Assembly: GCA_029778105.1 (NCBI GenBank)
Contig: JAKOQZ010000001.1
Coordinates: 1 to 52,224 of the forward strand
From: Pseudomonadota bacterium
GTDB lineage: Bacteria; Pseudomonadota; Alphaproteobacteria; Micropepsales; Micropepsaceae
Direction of reading: 5' to 3'
Length of the DNA stretch: 52,224 nucleotides
This document shows positions 8,143-15,987 of the stretch, piece by piece. The notes beneath the pieces were generated by a model, which was not told the DNA's origin, did no database searches, and saw only the letters and a program-made list of their open reading frames with translations. Position numbers and translations under genes: made by a program. The first letter of the stretch is position 1. Each line of letters begins with the position of its first letter.

Positions 8143-10017
8143 TCAGCGCGCCAGATTTTCCGCCGGCATCGTCAGGCGAACGACAAGGCCGGGGCCGTCC
8201 CAGGCGTGCTCGATTCGGCCGCCCAATTGTCCAGCGGCGCTGCGTGCAGCCATGTCCGTGCCGAAGCCGCGCCGCGCCGGCGGCCCGCTCAGCGGCGGAC
8301 CATCCTCTTCGCGCCAGATAAGAGCATAGGTCTCACCCTCTTTCGCGCCGGTGATGACCACCCGGCCGCGTTCGTTGGCCAGCGCGCCGTACTTGACGGC
8401 GTTGGTCGCCTGCTCGTGCATCACCAGTGCCAGGGCCGTCGCGGTCTTCTGACCGATCGCCGCATCGTCGCCGGCAAGCTCGAAGCGGCTGGTTCCCCCA
8501 TCGACGTATGGCCGCACGAGCGTGCGCAACAGACCGAACACGGTCTGGCCCGCATCCATGTGCGCGCCTTCGCCCATGGCGTGAGGCCGCACGAACTCGT
8601 GCGCGAGCGACAGAGCGTTCAAACGCTCGCGCAAGGCCCGCGCGAACGGGCCGGCGGAGTCGTCTCCCCGCGCCGTCAGCGAGACCAGACCGCCCACGAC
8701 CGCGAAGATGTTCTTGATCCGGTGCGACAACTCATTGGCCAGCAGATCGCGCGCCTCTTCCGAACGCTTCAGATCTTCGATGTCGGTGCATGTGCCAAAC
8801 CAGCGTTCGATCCTGCCGTCCGCGTCGCGGATCGCCAGGGCGCGGCCCAGCACCCAGCGATACTCGCCGGAATGGTGCCTCAGCCGGTACTCGATGTCGT
8901 AGGGCTCGCCGGTCTCCAGCGAATGGCGCCAGCGCGCCCAGGCACGCTCCTGATCTTCGGGATGGAACATCCCGTTCCAACCCTCGCCATCGGTCGATCC
9001 CTCCGGCACGCCGGTATATTCGTACCAACGCTGGTTGTAGTAGTCGTGATACCCGTCAGGCAGCGTCGACCAGACCATCTGGGGCATTGCGTCCGCGATA
9101 GCCCGGAACTTCCGCTCGCTGGCCGCCAGTTCCGCCGTCGCCCGGATGCGCTCCGTGATATCGCGCGCCACGGCGATCAGGTTGAGCGGGTTGCCGTTCT
9201 CATCGCGGGTGATGGAGATCGAGTTGCTGGCCCACACGATCGTTCCGTCCGGCCAGACATAGCGCTCTTCCAACTGCACGTTGGCATCGCCGGCGATGGC
9301 AGCGTTCACGGCATCGATATGCGCCTCGCGATCCTCCGGATGCAGGAACTCGCGCACGGAACGTCCGATCAGCTGCTCGCGCGGGCGGCCCAGCAGTTCC
9401 GCATACTCCATGTTGACGAACACGATGCGTCCATCCAGCTCCTTCTGGACGACGCCGATCGGCGCCTTGGACACCAGCGCGAACAGGTTCGTCTGCCGCT
9501 GCTCGGCCTCCCGCGACCGGCGGCGCATCTCCAGCGTCTGGCCGGCATGGCGGGCCAGCAAATTCAGCATCGCCTTCTGGTCGGCGCTCAGGCCTTCGGG
9601 GTGCGGCTTGGTGTCGAGGACGCTCAGCATGCCGAGCGACGCCCCCCCCTCGACCACTAGCGGCGCACCGGCGAAAAAACGCAGATGCGGGTCGCCCGTC
9701 ACATAGGGATTGTCCCGGAAGCGCGGGTCCGCCGTCATGTCGTTCGCAACGACAACGCCCTCGACCGCGACATCGCGGATGAAGGGCGTCGTGACGGCGG
9801 CGCCGTGCACGACCGGCAACCCGGACTCGGCCGCCACCCACGACCCGTTCCGGGATTTCCGCGTGATCACCGCCATCGGCATGCCTGTGACGCGCGCCGC
9901 AAGGCCAGCGATCTCGTCAAGCGTGGCGTCGCGCGGTCGGGCGGCGGTTTCAATCAAGGCGGGATCGTCCAGCTTGGCGTTACAAGGATCAGGGCGGGTT
10001 CCGCCCGCAGGGAACAA
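8143..10017 (-). CDS. GAF-PAS-PAS sensor histidine kinase of the HWE family
   Basis: This is a soluble sensor kinase of up to 624 residues with no membrane segments. A GAF domain (about residues 25-160) is followed by two PAS domains with PAC motifs (about 180-295 and 300-425). An HWE-type kinase core follows, with H-box LSHRIKNIFAVVGGLVSLTA near 433. The family signatures are the N-box His (MHEQATNAVKYGAL) and the W-x-E of the G1 region (WREEDGP). HWE kinases are typical of Alphaproteobacteria and often serve light, stress or general stress response signalling. No partner response regulator is adjacent. The start is uncertain: a TTG at 10017 with AGGA upstream gives the longest form. No flavin-binding LOV motif (NCRFLQ) is seen. 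Confidence 0.85.
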   Translation of the reverse strand: MFPAGGTRPDPCNAKLDDPALIETAARPRDATLDEIAGLAARVTGMPMAVITRKSRNGSWVAAESGLPVVHGAAVTTPFIRDVAVEGVVVANDMTADPRFRDNPYVTGDPHLRFFAGAPLVVEGGASLGMLSVLDTKPHPEGLSADQKAMLNLLARHAGQTLEMRRRSREAEQRQTNLFALVSKAPIGVVQKELDGRIVFVNMEYAELLGRPREQLIGRSVREFLHPEDREAHIDAVNAAIAGDANVQLEERYVWPDGTIVWASNSISITRDENGNPLNLIAVARDITERIRATAELAASERKFRAIADAMPQMVWSTLPDGYHDYYNQRWYEYTGVPEGSTDGEGWNGMFHPEDQERAWARWRHSLETGEPYDIEYRLRHHSGEYRWVLGRALAIRDADGRIERWFGTCTDIEDLKRSEEARDLLANELSHRIKNIFAVVGGLVSLTARGDDSAGPFARALRERLNALSLAHEFVRPHAMGEGAHMDAGQTVFGLLRTLVRPYVDGGTSRFELAGDDAAIGQKTATALALVMHEQATNAVKYGALANERGRVVITGAKEGETYALIWREEDGPPLSGPPARRGFGTDMAARSAAGQLGGRIEHAWDGPGLVVRLTMPAENLAR

Positions 10018-10084
10018 GAGTTCCTGCGCGCAAATTAGCGACTTTCCGTCTCTTACCTATCGCATTTCGCATAGTCGGGAAACG

Positions 10085-10123
10085 GCAGAGGCTGGCCCCC
10101 GGGGGCGGGGGGCCAGCCTCTGC
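10085..10123 (-). terminator. Perfect 16-bp GC-rich hairpin after the Gly-rich gene
   Basis: The arm GCAGAGGCTGGCCCCC (10085-10100) pairs perfectly with 10108-10123 around a 7-base G-rich loop. It lies between the stop of the Gly-rich secreted gene and the start of the HWE kinase, both on the minus strand. Termination of the upstream gene is the simplest role, but neither side has a clear T-run, so it may act in mRNA stability instead. Confidence 0.5.
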
Positions 10124-10175
10124 AAGCAAGGCGCAGCTGGAAAGGGGGTCGCCAGCGACGCCGCTTTCGGGGAAC

Positions 10176-10691
10176 CTAGGGAGTGCCTCCGGCGAGCTTC
10201 CCGACGCGATCGCCAACCGCGCCCGCCTGGTATTCCACAAGGCGTGCGGTGCTTTCGGCGGGCGTAGGCGACGCGAGCGCGCCGGCAACGCCAGAGCCGA
10301 TCACCGCCACCGCCAGCGGGGCGGTTCCGGTGGTGGGCAACCCTGCATGGGCCAGCGCACCGTCCACGGGATTGTAGCCGGCCTCGAACAACGCATCGCG
10401 GACCTCGGCGTCCGACGCCTCCCGGGTCGACGGCACGCGGACCAGGCGGCTCTCATCGCGGTCCGGAATGCGCGTCCCCGTGCGGGTCAGGCGCGAAGCG
10501 GCGCCGCCGACGAGGGGCTGGGCATCAACGCCACGGCCACCGATAGCGCCGATCCCGCCGATTGCGCCGCCCGAGTGGCCGCCCAGGACGCCGCCCACTG
10601 TGCCGGGCAGATCCAGCGCCGAGGCAGGCGCCGAAAAGACGGCGACGCTCATCAGGCCGGCGGCGAATGTCAGGATACGGATACGCGTCAT
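10176..10691 (-). CDS. Gly-rich secreted protein of unknown function (paralogue A)
   Basis: The function is not recognised. The ATG at 10689-10691 begins a clean signal peptide (MTRIRILTFAAGLMSVAVFS, cleavage after ASA near residue 26), and the precursor has 171 residues. After it comes a Gly-rich stretch (about residues 30-60, GG-repeat-like), an Arg/Thr linker, and a motif SDAEVRDALFEAGYN. A hydrophobic segment follows near residues 125-145, which could be a membrane segment. The downstream neighbour on the same strand is the HWE kinase, and upstream is paralogue B (10864-11514), which shares the signal, Gly-rich region and the ALxxAGY motif. It is probably periplasmic or surface-associated. 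Confidence 0.7.
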   Translation of the reverse strand: MTRIRILTFAAGLMSVAVFSAPASALDLPGTVGGVLGGHSGGAIGGIGAIGGRGVDAQPLVGGAASRLTRTGTRIPDRDESRLVRVPSTREASDAEVRDALFEAGYNPVDGALAHAGLPTTGTAPLAVAVIGSGVAGALASPTPAESTARLVEYQAGAVGDRVGKLAGGTP

Positions 10692-10811
10692 GCTGGTCTC
10701 CCTTGTCGTGTTTCTTGCCGGAGGCGAGGCCTCACCCCCTGACAACGCCGCAGGTCGGGTGTTCTTCCACCGCCGTCGACCTTTTTTTGCGCCAAGCCCG
10801 CGCTCAAGGAG

Positions 10812-10843
10812 GCAGGGCCGACCCTTTCCGGGGTCGACCCTGC
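10812..10843 (-). terminator. Hairpin downstream of paralogue B
   Basis: Arms GCAGGGCCGACCC (10812-10824) and GGGTCGACCCTGC (10831-10843) pair with one mismatch around TTTCCG. It lies about 20 bp after the stop of the 10864-11514 gene on the minus strand. No long T-run follows. Confidence 0.45.
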
Positions 10844-10863
10844 GCATCCCGCGTCAGTCCGTC

Positions 10864-11514
10864 TTACCGCAGCGACGGATCGTTCTGTTCCGCCGGCGAA
10901 GTGGGTTCGTCGGCCGCCGGCTCTTCGGCGGCGGGTTCCGTCTGGCCGGTGCTCGCGGCGGCGTCGCCATTGGCGTTCGCCGACACCGAGACCGACACCG
11001 GCCCGCCTTCCGGCAGCGCCGACGCGGTGCGCGACACGGCCTCGTCCTTCACCGCCTGAACCTGGTCGACCGCGGCGTTCAGGTCGGGCAGCGCCGGCGT
11101 CTCCGCCGCAGGCATCGTCAGTTCGCCCGAACCATCGGCAGAGCCCGAGCCGGAGGCCGATCCGGCGGGCGTGTCCAGCGCCGCGTCGGCATAGCCGGCC
11201 GCCTTGAGCGCCTGATTCAGGTCGTCCGCGCTCGGCGCTTCGGGAACCTTCACGCCGTTCACGCGATCCTGCGTGCGGTCGATCACGCGGTTGGCGCGCT
11301 CGTTGATCGCGCCCACGCGATCGCCGGTGCGCATCGTGGAGTCGATCGTGCCGTTGACCGTGCCGCCGATCGAACCGCCCACGCCCGAGGGGCCGATCAT
11401 GCCGCCGGCCGTGCCGCCCAGGCCGCCGCCGAGCCCTAGGGCGAAGGCGGGAGCGGTGAGCAGGCTGGCCGACAGAAGGACACCGGCGAAGGAAAGGCTG
11501 CGAGTCTTGGTCAT
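10864..11514 (-). CDS. Gly-rich secreted protein of unknown function (paralogue B)
   Basis: The function is not recognised. The 216-residue precursor has a signal peptide (MTKTRSLSFAGVLLSASLLT, cleavage after AFA near residue 25). Next is a Gly-rich block (GLGGGLGGTAGGMIG and onward to about residue 55), then a charged Arg/Asn/Asp segment and VPEAPSADDLNQALKAAGYA near 89-108. The tail is acidic and Ala/Ser/Glu/Pro-rich, with no cysteine and no membrane segment after the signal. The layout matches paralogue A next door. It lies downstream of the anti-sigma gene on the same strand, so it may belong to the ECF regulon. Confidence 0.7.
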   Translation of the reverse strand: MTKTRSLSFAGVLLSASLLTAPAFALGLGGGLGGTAGGMIGPSGVGGSIGGTVNGTIDSTMRTGDRVGAINERANRVIDRTQDRVNGVKVPEAPSADDLNQALKAAGYADAALDTPAGSASGSGSADGSGELTMPAAETPALPDLNAAVDQVQAVKDEAVSRTASALPEGGPVSVSVSANANGDAAASTGQTEPAAEEPAADEPTSPAEQNDPSLR

Positions 11515-11606
11515 GTGACGTCTCCGTTGCGATTTGGGGGAGAGGTGTCTGCCTCTCTCATCCTGACAACGGCGGAGCCGGCGCCTTCTTCCCGGCCCCG
11601 GAAAAA

Positions 11607-12320
11607 TTATTTCCAGCCCCCGTCACGGGCGGCACGTTCCCCTGCGGCATCCAGCGGCTCGCCGGCGATACGGGCCGCGATGGCGTTCCGCACGGCGTCC
11701 GGCATTCCGGCAGACGCCTGCGCATAATCGCCGCGGGCACGCCCGGTGGTGGCCTCGGCGGTCTCGATCCGCCAGCTTCCACCGCTGGTGCAGGCAAGGC
11801 CCGCCAACCCGGCCTGATCGGCGGCCGTTTCAAAGCTGCGGCACCACGCGCCGTCCTTGCTGCGGAAGCTGACGCCGATCGCGGTCGCGCCGCCCGGTTC
11901 CGAAGCGAGACCGCCCTCCAGCGCCGAGGCGAGCGCCCCGCGCGCCACCAGATGCCCGCCATCGTCCAGCGCCAGCACGCTCGCCGGGGCGACCGCCAGG
12001 CCCAGCGCCAGCCCTGCGGCACCCGCCACCCCTGACGCGAACGCCGGCACGCGCCACCCCGCAAACCATGAACGCCGTTTCACCGCCGGCCGCACCAGAT
12101 CGGTCGGCGTCGACAACACAGCCGCCCGCAGACGCTCCGGCACATCTTCCGACAGCACCTCCGCAAACGCGCCGCGCAGTTCCATCGCCATCACGCGCAT
12201 CTCGGCGACACGCGCCGCCAGCTCAGGGTCGCGGGACAACGCCGTCTCCAGCGCGGCCGCCGCTCGTCCGTCCATCTCGCCGTCGATATAGCGGCCCAGC
12301 ATTTCGTCGTCATAAGTCAT
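11607..12320 (-). CDS. Membrane anti-sigma factor, partner of the adjacent ECF sigma
   Basis: This 237-residue protein is inferred to hold the ECF sigma factor inactive at the membrane. The cytoplasmic N-terminus (MTYDDEMLGRYIDGEMDGRA) is the usual anti-sigma helix bundle, but it has no HxxxCxxC zinc motif. One membrane segment lies at about residues 92-114. The C-terminal half is extracytoplasmic and carries just two cysteines, Cys160 and Cys177, which could form a disulfide. Its ATG overlaps the sigma stop as ATGA, implying translational coupling. The trigger is unknown; the secreted protease encoded divergently is an obvious suspect for target or signal. Confidence 0.83.
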   Translation of the reverse strand: MTYDDEMLGRYIDGEMDGRAAAALETALSRDPELAARVAEMRVMAMELRGAFAEVLSEDVPERLRAAVLSTPTDLVRPAVKRRSWFAGWRVPAFASGVAGAAGLALGLAVAPASVLALDDGGHLVARGALASALEGGLASEPGGATAIGVSFRSKDGAWCRSFETAADQAGLAGLACTSGGSWRIETAEATTGRARGDYAQASAGMPDAVRNAIAARIAGEPLDAAGERAARDGGWK

Positions 12321-12823
12321 GTCGGGCCTCCCATCACCGCCTGCACCAGCGCCGCCCGGCCACGCGCAAGACGACTCGTCAAAGTTCCCTGCGGCACGCC
12401 CAGCACAGCCGACGCATCGCGGTAGGACATGCCCTCGATCAGAACCAGCGCCACCGCCGCCCGCTGCTCATCCGGCAGCGCCGCCATGGCGCGGCCCAGC
12501 CGGCCCACCTCGACATGCGCTTCGGCGGCCGCTTCGCCGCCTGCCCCGGCGATATGCTCAAGCTCGCCATCGCCGGACACAGCGTCGCGAACCTTCGCGG
12601 CGCGGCGCCGGTCGATCCAGATATTCTGAGCGATCCTGTACATCCAGCTGTCCAGCCTCGTGCCCGTTTCGAACGTCGAGAGCCGCTTCAGAGCGCGCTC
12701 GACCGTATCCTGGACAAGATCGTCCGCGTCAGCCGGGTTTCCGGCCAGCGAGCGCGCAAAGCGCCGCAGCCGCGGCAACAGCGCGAGCATCTCCTGGCGA
12801 AGCGCATCGGCGGGATCGTTCAT
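12317..12823 (-). CDS. ECF-type RNA polymerase sigma factor
   Basis: This 168-residue sigma-70 family protein has region 2 (NPADADDLVQDTVERALKRL and LDSWMYRIAQNIWIDRRRA). Its region 4 has the helix-turn-helix MSYRDASAVLGVPQGTLTSR. No region 1 or 3 is present, as expected for ECF factors. I chose the ATG at 12821-12823 (MNDPADALRQEML) over a longer form. It is coupled by a 4-bp ATGA overlap to its anti-sigma gene and is divergent from a secreted subtilase. The region-4 sequence and pairing are clear; the ECF subgroup cannot be assigned from sight. Confidence 0.92.
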   Translation of the reverse strand: MNDPADALRQEMLALLPRLRRFARSLAGNPADADDLVQDTVERALKRLSTFETGTRLDSWMYRIAQNIWIDRRRAAKVRDAVSGDGELEHIAGAGGEAAAEAHVEVGRLGRAMAALPDEQRAAVALVLIEGMSYRDASAVLGVPQGTLTSRLARGRAALVQAVMGGPT

Positions 12824-12870
12824 CGTCCTTCCAGGCAGACAACGGCGCACGGCGGGATTTCATCCGGCAC

Positions 12871-12901
12871 GGGACGAAAATCGCCACAAATACGTTATAC
12901 T
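12871..12901 (+). promoter_or_regulatory. Candidate ECF-type promoter for the subtilase gene
   Basis: GGGAC at 12871-12875 and CGTT at 12893-12896 are separated by 17 bp. This is one mismatch from the GGAAC-N16/17-CGTT pattern of alphaproteobacterial ECF promoters. A sigma-70-like TATACT (12896-12901) overlaps it but has no good -35. The protease ATG is 28 bp further on. Which sigma factor uses it is inference. Confidence 0.35.
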
Positions 12902-12929
12902 GGCAAAAGCAAAGGACCAGCCCGGCAAC

Positions 12930-14225
12930 ATGCGGCCCCAAGCGATCTTTCTCGCCGCGATCGCGGCGCTCACCACGACGGCGTCGGCCATCGACATCGG
13001 CGGCGCCCTGCCGGGCGGCGTAACGGAACGGCTGACGCCCGCGATCCGCGAGACCGCCCGTGACACCGTCGATCTGCTGCGCGACCGCAAAAGGGCGATC
13101 CGCGAAGCGCTTGATGGGGTCCGAGACACCGTCGGTCGACGCCTCGCCGAAGACGGGTCGGCACACTCCGCCGCCGTCGATTTCTATCCCGACGGCACAC
13201 GCGCCGTGCACGGCGAGATCCTTGCCACCGCGCCGTCGGGTGAGGCTGCGGCAGTCTGGGAAGCGCAGGGGCTCGACATCCTCCGCCGTGACCGTCTGGA
13301 ACCGCTCGGCATCGAAATCGTCGTCCTGCGCGCACCGGACGGCGTTGACGGGCGCACCGCGCTGGACCGCCTGCGCACCGCCGACCCACAGGGCAGCTAC
13401 GATCTGAACCACATTTACGATCCCTCCTCCGATGGTGCCCCCGCCACAACAGGCCTTGTTCCGGCGGCGGGCAGCTGTGAGGGATGCCGGATCGGCGTCA
13501 TCGACTCCGGCGCCGACACCGATCACCCCGACCTGCGCCGCGCTCGCATCGATACACGCAGCTTCGCCGGCCAGACGCCCCTTCCCAGCATCCATGGCAC
13601 TGCAGTCGCCGCCCTGCTGGCCGGGCGTGAGGGCGCCGCGCGCGGCGCGCACCTGTTCCTGGCCGACGTATATGGCGGCGAGGCTGAAGGCGGCTCTGCC
13701 GAAGCCATCGCCCGCGCCCTCGCTTGGCTCGCCACCGAGGAAACGCCGGTCGTCACCATGAGCCTCGCCGGACCGCCCAACGCCGTCCTGCAGGCCGCCG
13801 TCGCAGCGATGATCGCGCGCGGGCACTTGCTCGTCGCAGCCGTAGGAAATGGCGGCCCGGCCGCGCCTGCGGCCTACCCCGCCGCCTATCCCGGCGTGAT
13901 CGGCGCGACCGCCATCGATGCGGATGGCCGTCCGGCCATCGACGCCCAGCGCGGGCCCCAGGTCGGGTTCGCCGCCTACGGAGTTAATCTGCAGGTGCCA
14001 AACGTCGGCGGCGGCGAAACGGTCACCAGCGGCACGTCCTTCGCAGCACCCCGCATTGCCGCAAGGGCAGCCGCCCGTCTGGACACGGTCGATCCGGCCG
14101 CTGCGGCGGCCGCCCTGGCCTCACTCAAGGCCGCCGCCGTCGATCTGGGCGCTCCGGGGCGTGATGACGTGTTCGGGGACGGCGCACTGGAGCCTTTGAC
14201 CGTCTCGGCGGCGACTTATCCTTAA
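12930..14225 (+). CDS. Secreted subtilisin-like serine protease (peptidase S8)
   Basis: This 431-residue precursor has a signal peptide (MRPQAIFLAAIAALTTTASA), a helical prodomain-like N-terminus (about residues 30-180), and an S8 domain. All catalytic residues are visible: Asp192 in GVIDSGAD, His222 in SIHGTAVAALLAG, Asn307 in AAVGNGG and Ser370 in TSGTSFAAP. A CxxC (Cys183, Cys186) sits directly before the catalytic Asp strand. The Gly-rich start of the mature protein (IDIGGALPGG) resembles the mature N-termini of the two Gly-rich proteins nearby. It is transcribed divergently from the ECF/anti-sigma pair, so it is probably their regulon member. The substrate is unknown. Confidence 0.9.
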   Translation: MRPQAIFLAAIAALTTTASAIDIGGALPGGVTERLTPAIRETARDTVDLLRDRKRAIREALDGVRDTVGRRLAEDGSAHSAAVDFYPDGTRAVHGEILATAPSGEAAAVWEAQGLDILRRDRLEPLGIEIVVLRAPDGVDGRTALDRLRTADPQGSYDLNHIYDPSSDGAPATTGLVPAAGSCEGCRIGVIDSGADTDHPDLRRARIDTRSFAGQTPLPSIHGTAVAALLAGREGAARGAHLFLADVYGGEAEGGSAEAIARALAWLATEETPVVTMSLAGPPNAVLQAAVAAMIARGHLLVAAVGNGGPAAPAAYPAAYPGVIGATAIDADGRPAIDAQRGPQVGFAAYGVNLQVPNVGGGETVTSGTSFAAPRIAARAAARLDTVDPAAAAAALASLKAAAVDLGAPGRDDVFGDGALEPLTVSAATYP

Positions 14226-14249
14226 TCGTCAGCGATTTCTTCACCCACG

Positions 14250-14264
14250 TTAAGACCGCGTTTA
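14250..14264 (+). promoter_or_regulatory. Near-perfect CtrA box upstream of the fliF operon
   Basis: TTAA-GACCGCG-TTTA differs at one base from TTAA-N7-TTAA. It lies 74 bp upstream of the fliF start. In Caulobacter the fliF operon is an early (class II) flagellar operon activated directly by CtrA, so the position fits. Confidence 0.62.
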
Positions 14265-14337
14265 CGCGCCCCGGCAAATCTTGCCTAGCACCGCCGTGGT
14301 TCGGGGACCCCGGCGTGAAAGCTAGGGACATTTCGGC

Positions 14338-15984
14338 GTGCCGGAATTCATGCGCTCGATCATGGGTTGGCGTCTGGCGGCGATCGCCGGCGTCACGCTG
14401 CTCGCTGCCGGCCTCCTGTTCTGGCTCGCCACCCAGGCGACCAAGGAGCCGATGGGCCTGCTTTTTTCGGGCCTGGACCCGCGGGACAGCGCCTCGATCA
14501 TCGAGCGCCTCGATGCCGCCAATGTGCCGTACGAGATCAAGGGCGACGGCTCGACCATTCTGGTTCCGCAGGACCGGGCCCTGCGGCTGCGCATGCAGAT
14601 GGCCGGGGAAGGCCTGCCCGCCGGCGGCGGCGTCGGCTATGAGATTTTCGACAATCAGGACGCCCTCGGCGTCACCTCGTTCCAGCAGAACGTCAACAAG
14701 CTGCGCGCGCTGGAAGGCGAACTCGCCCGCACGATCCGCTCGCTGGACCGCATCGAGCAGGCCCGCGTCCACCTCGTGATCCCCGAGCGCAAGCTCTTCA
14801 ACGACGCCGCCGCCAGCCCGACCGCCTCAATCGTCATCCGCGCGCGCGGCGGCCGCATCGCTCCCGAGCAGGTCCAGGCCATACAGCATCTCGTCGCATC
14901 GGCCGTCGAAGGGCTGACCCCCGCGCGCGTCAGCGTGGTCGATGAAAAAGGCGAGCTGCTCGCCGGAGGCGAAGGCGACACCAGCGCCGCCTCGGTCCAG
15001 GCCGCGCTCGACAGCCGCAAGGCCGCCTACGAGGAACGCGTGCGCGGTCAGGTCGAAGGCATCGTCGCCTCGATCGTCGGCCCGGGCCGCGCCCGCGTGG
15101 AAGTCAATGCCGTCCTGGACTCCAATCGCCGCGTCCGCGAAAGCGTCAAATACGATCCCGACGGCCAGGTTGTCCGCTCGACCACCAGCCGCAGCTCCAA
15201 CGCCGACGCCACCAACAAGAACGGCGCAGACGCCGTCTCGGTGTCCACCAACCTGCCGGGCGAAACGCAGCCCTCCGCCGATGGCGGCGACTCCTCGCGC
15301 GAGGTCAACGCGCAGACCGACGAAACCACGAACTACGAAATCTCCAGCGAAAAGGTGACCGAAACGCAGGACGGCGGCGCGGTGACGCGTCTGTCGGTCG
15401 CGGTCGCCGTCGACGGCGTGTGGACCACGAGCGCCGAAGGCGCGCGCTCGTACCAGGCGCGCTCCGACGACGATATGAAGAAGATCGAAGCGCTGGTGCG
15501 CTCCACGGTCGGCTTCGATGAAAAGCGGGGCGACACGCTGCAGGTCGTCAACGTCCAGTTCGCGCAGGAAGAAGCGCAGGCGCTCACCCCTGAGGAAGAG
15601 CCCTTTCTGGGACTCGGCAAGCCCGAGATCATGAAGTTGATCGAGCTGGCGGTGCTCGTGATCGTCGCGCTGCTCGCCATTCTGCTGGTCTTCCGTCCCC
15701 TGATCACGCGCCTGCTGGCGCCCATCACGGTGCCCGGCGGCATGCCTCAGCTTGCCGGGCCGGCCGGCGCGGCCCTCGGCCCGGCCGCCCTGGGCGGCGT
15801 CCCGCAGATCGGCGGCGGTATGCAGGCATTGCCCGGACCCGGCGCTACAGAGCAGATGATCGACATCGCGCAGGTCGACGGACAGGTCAGCGCTTCGTCG
15901 GTCAAGAAAGTCGGCGAGATCGTGGTCAAGCACCCCGAAGAGGCGGTCTCGATCATGCGTCAGTGGCTGCACGAGTCGGCTTAA
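14338..15984 (+). CDS. fliF: Flagellar MS-ring protein FliF
   Basis: FliF builds the membrane MS-ring on which export gate and rotor assemble. The 548-residue product has two membrane segments (about residues 10-31 and 435-456) flanking the periplasmic ring-building motifs. It shows GVGYEIFDNQDALGVTSFQ near 100 and the start of the YscJ/FliF domain in LDRIEQARVHLVIPERKLF. The cytoplasmic tail (VGEIVVKHPEEAVSIMRQWL) is the FliG-binding segment. The GTG at 14338 has AGGGA at suitable distance; the ATG at 14350 is an alternative. It is the first gene of an operon running to 23374. Confidence 0.95.
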   Translation: MPEFMRSIMGWRLAAIAGVTLLAAGLLFWLATQATKEPMGLLFSGLDPRDSASIIERLDAANVPYEIKGDGSTILVPQDRALRLRMQMAGEGLPAGGGVGYEIFDNQDALGVTSFQQNVNKLRALEGELARTIRSLDRIEQARVHLVIPERKLFNDAAASPTASIVIRARGGRIAPEQVQAIQHLVASAVEGLTPARVSVVDEKGELLAGGEGDTSAASVQAALDSRKAAYEERVRGQVEGIVASIVGPGRARVEVNAVLDSNRRVRESVKYDPDGQVVRSTTSRSSNADATNKNGADAVSVSTNLPGETQPSADGGDSSREVNAQTDETTNYEISSEKVTETQDGGAVTRLSVAVAVDGVWTTSAEGARSYQARSDDDMKKIEALVRSTVGFDEKRGDTLQVVNVQFAQEEAQALTPEEEPFLGLGKPEIMKLIELAVLVIVALLAILLVFRPLITRLLAPITVPGGMPQLAGPAGAALGPAALGGVPQIGGGMQALPGPGATEQMIDIAQVDGQVSASSVKKVGEIVVKHPEEAVSIMRQWLHESA

Positions 15985-15987
15985 GCC

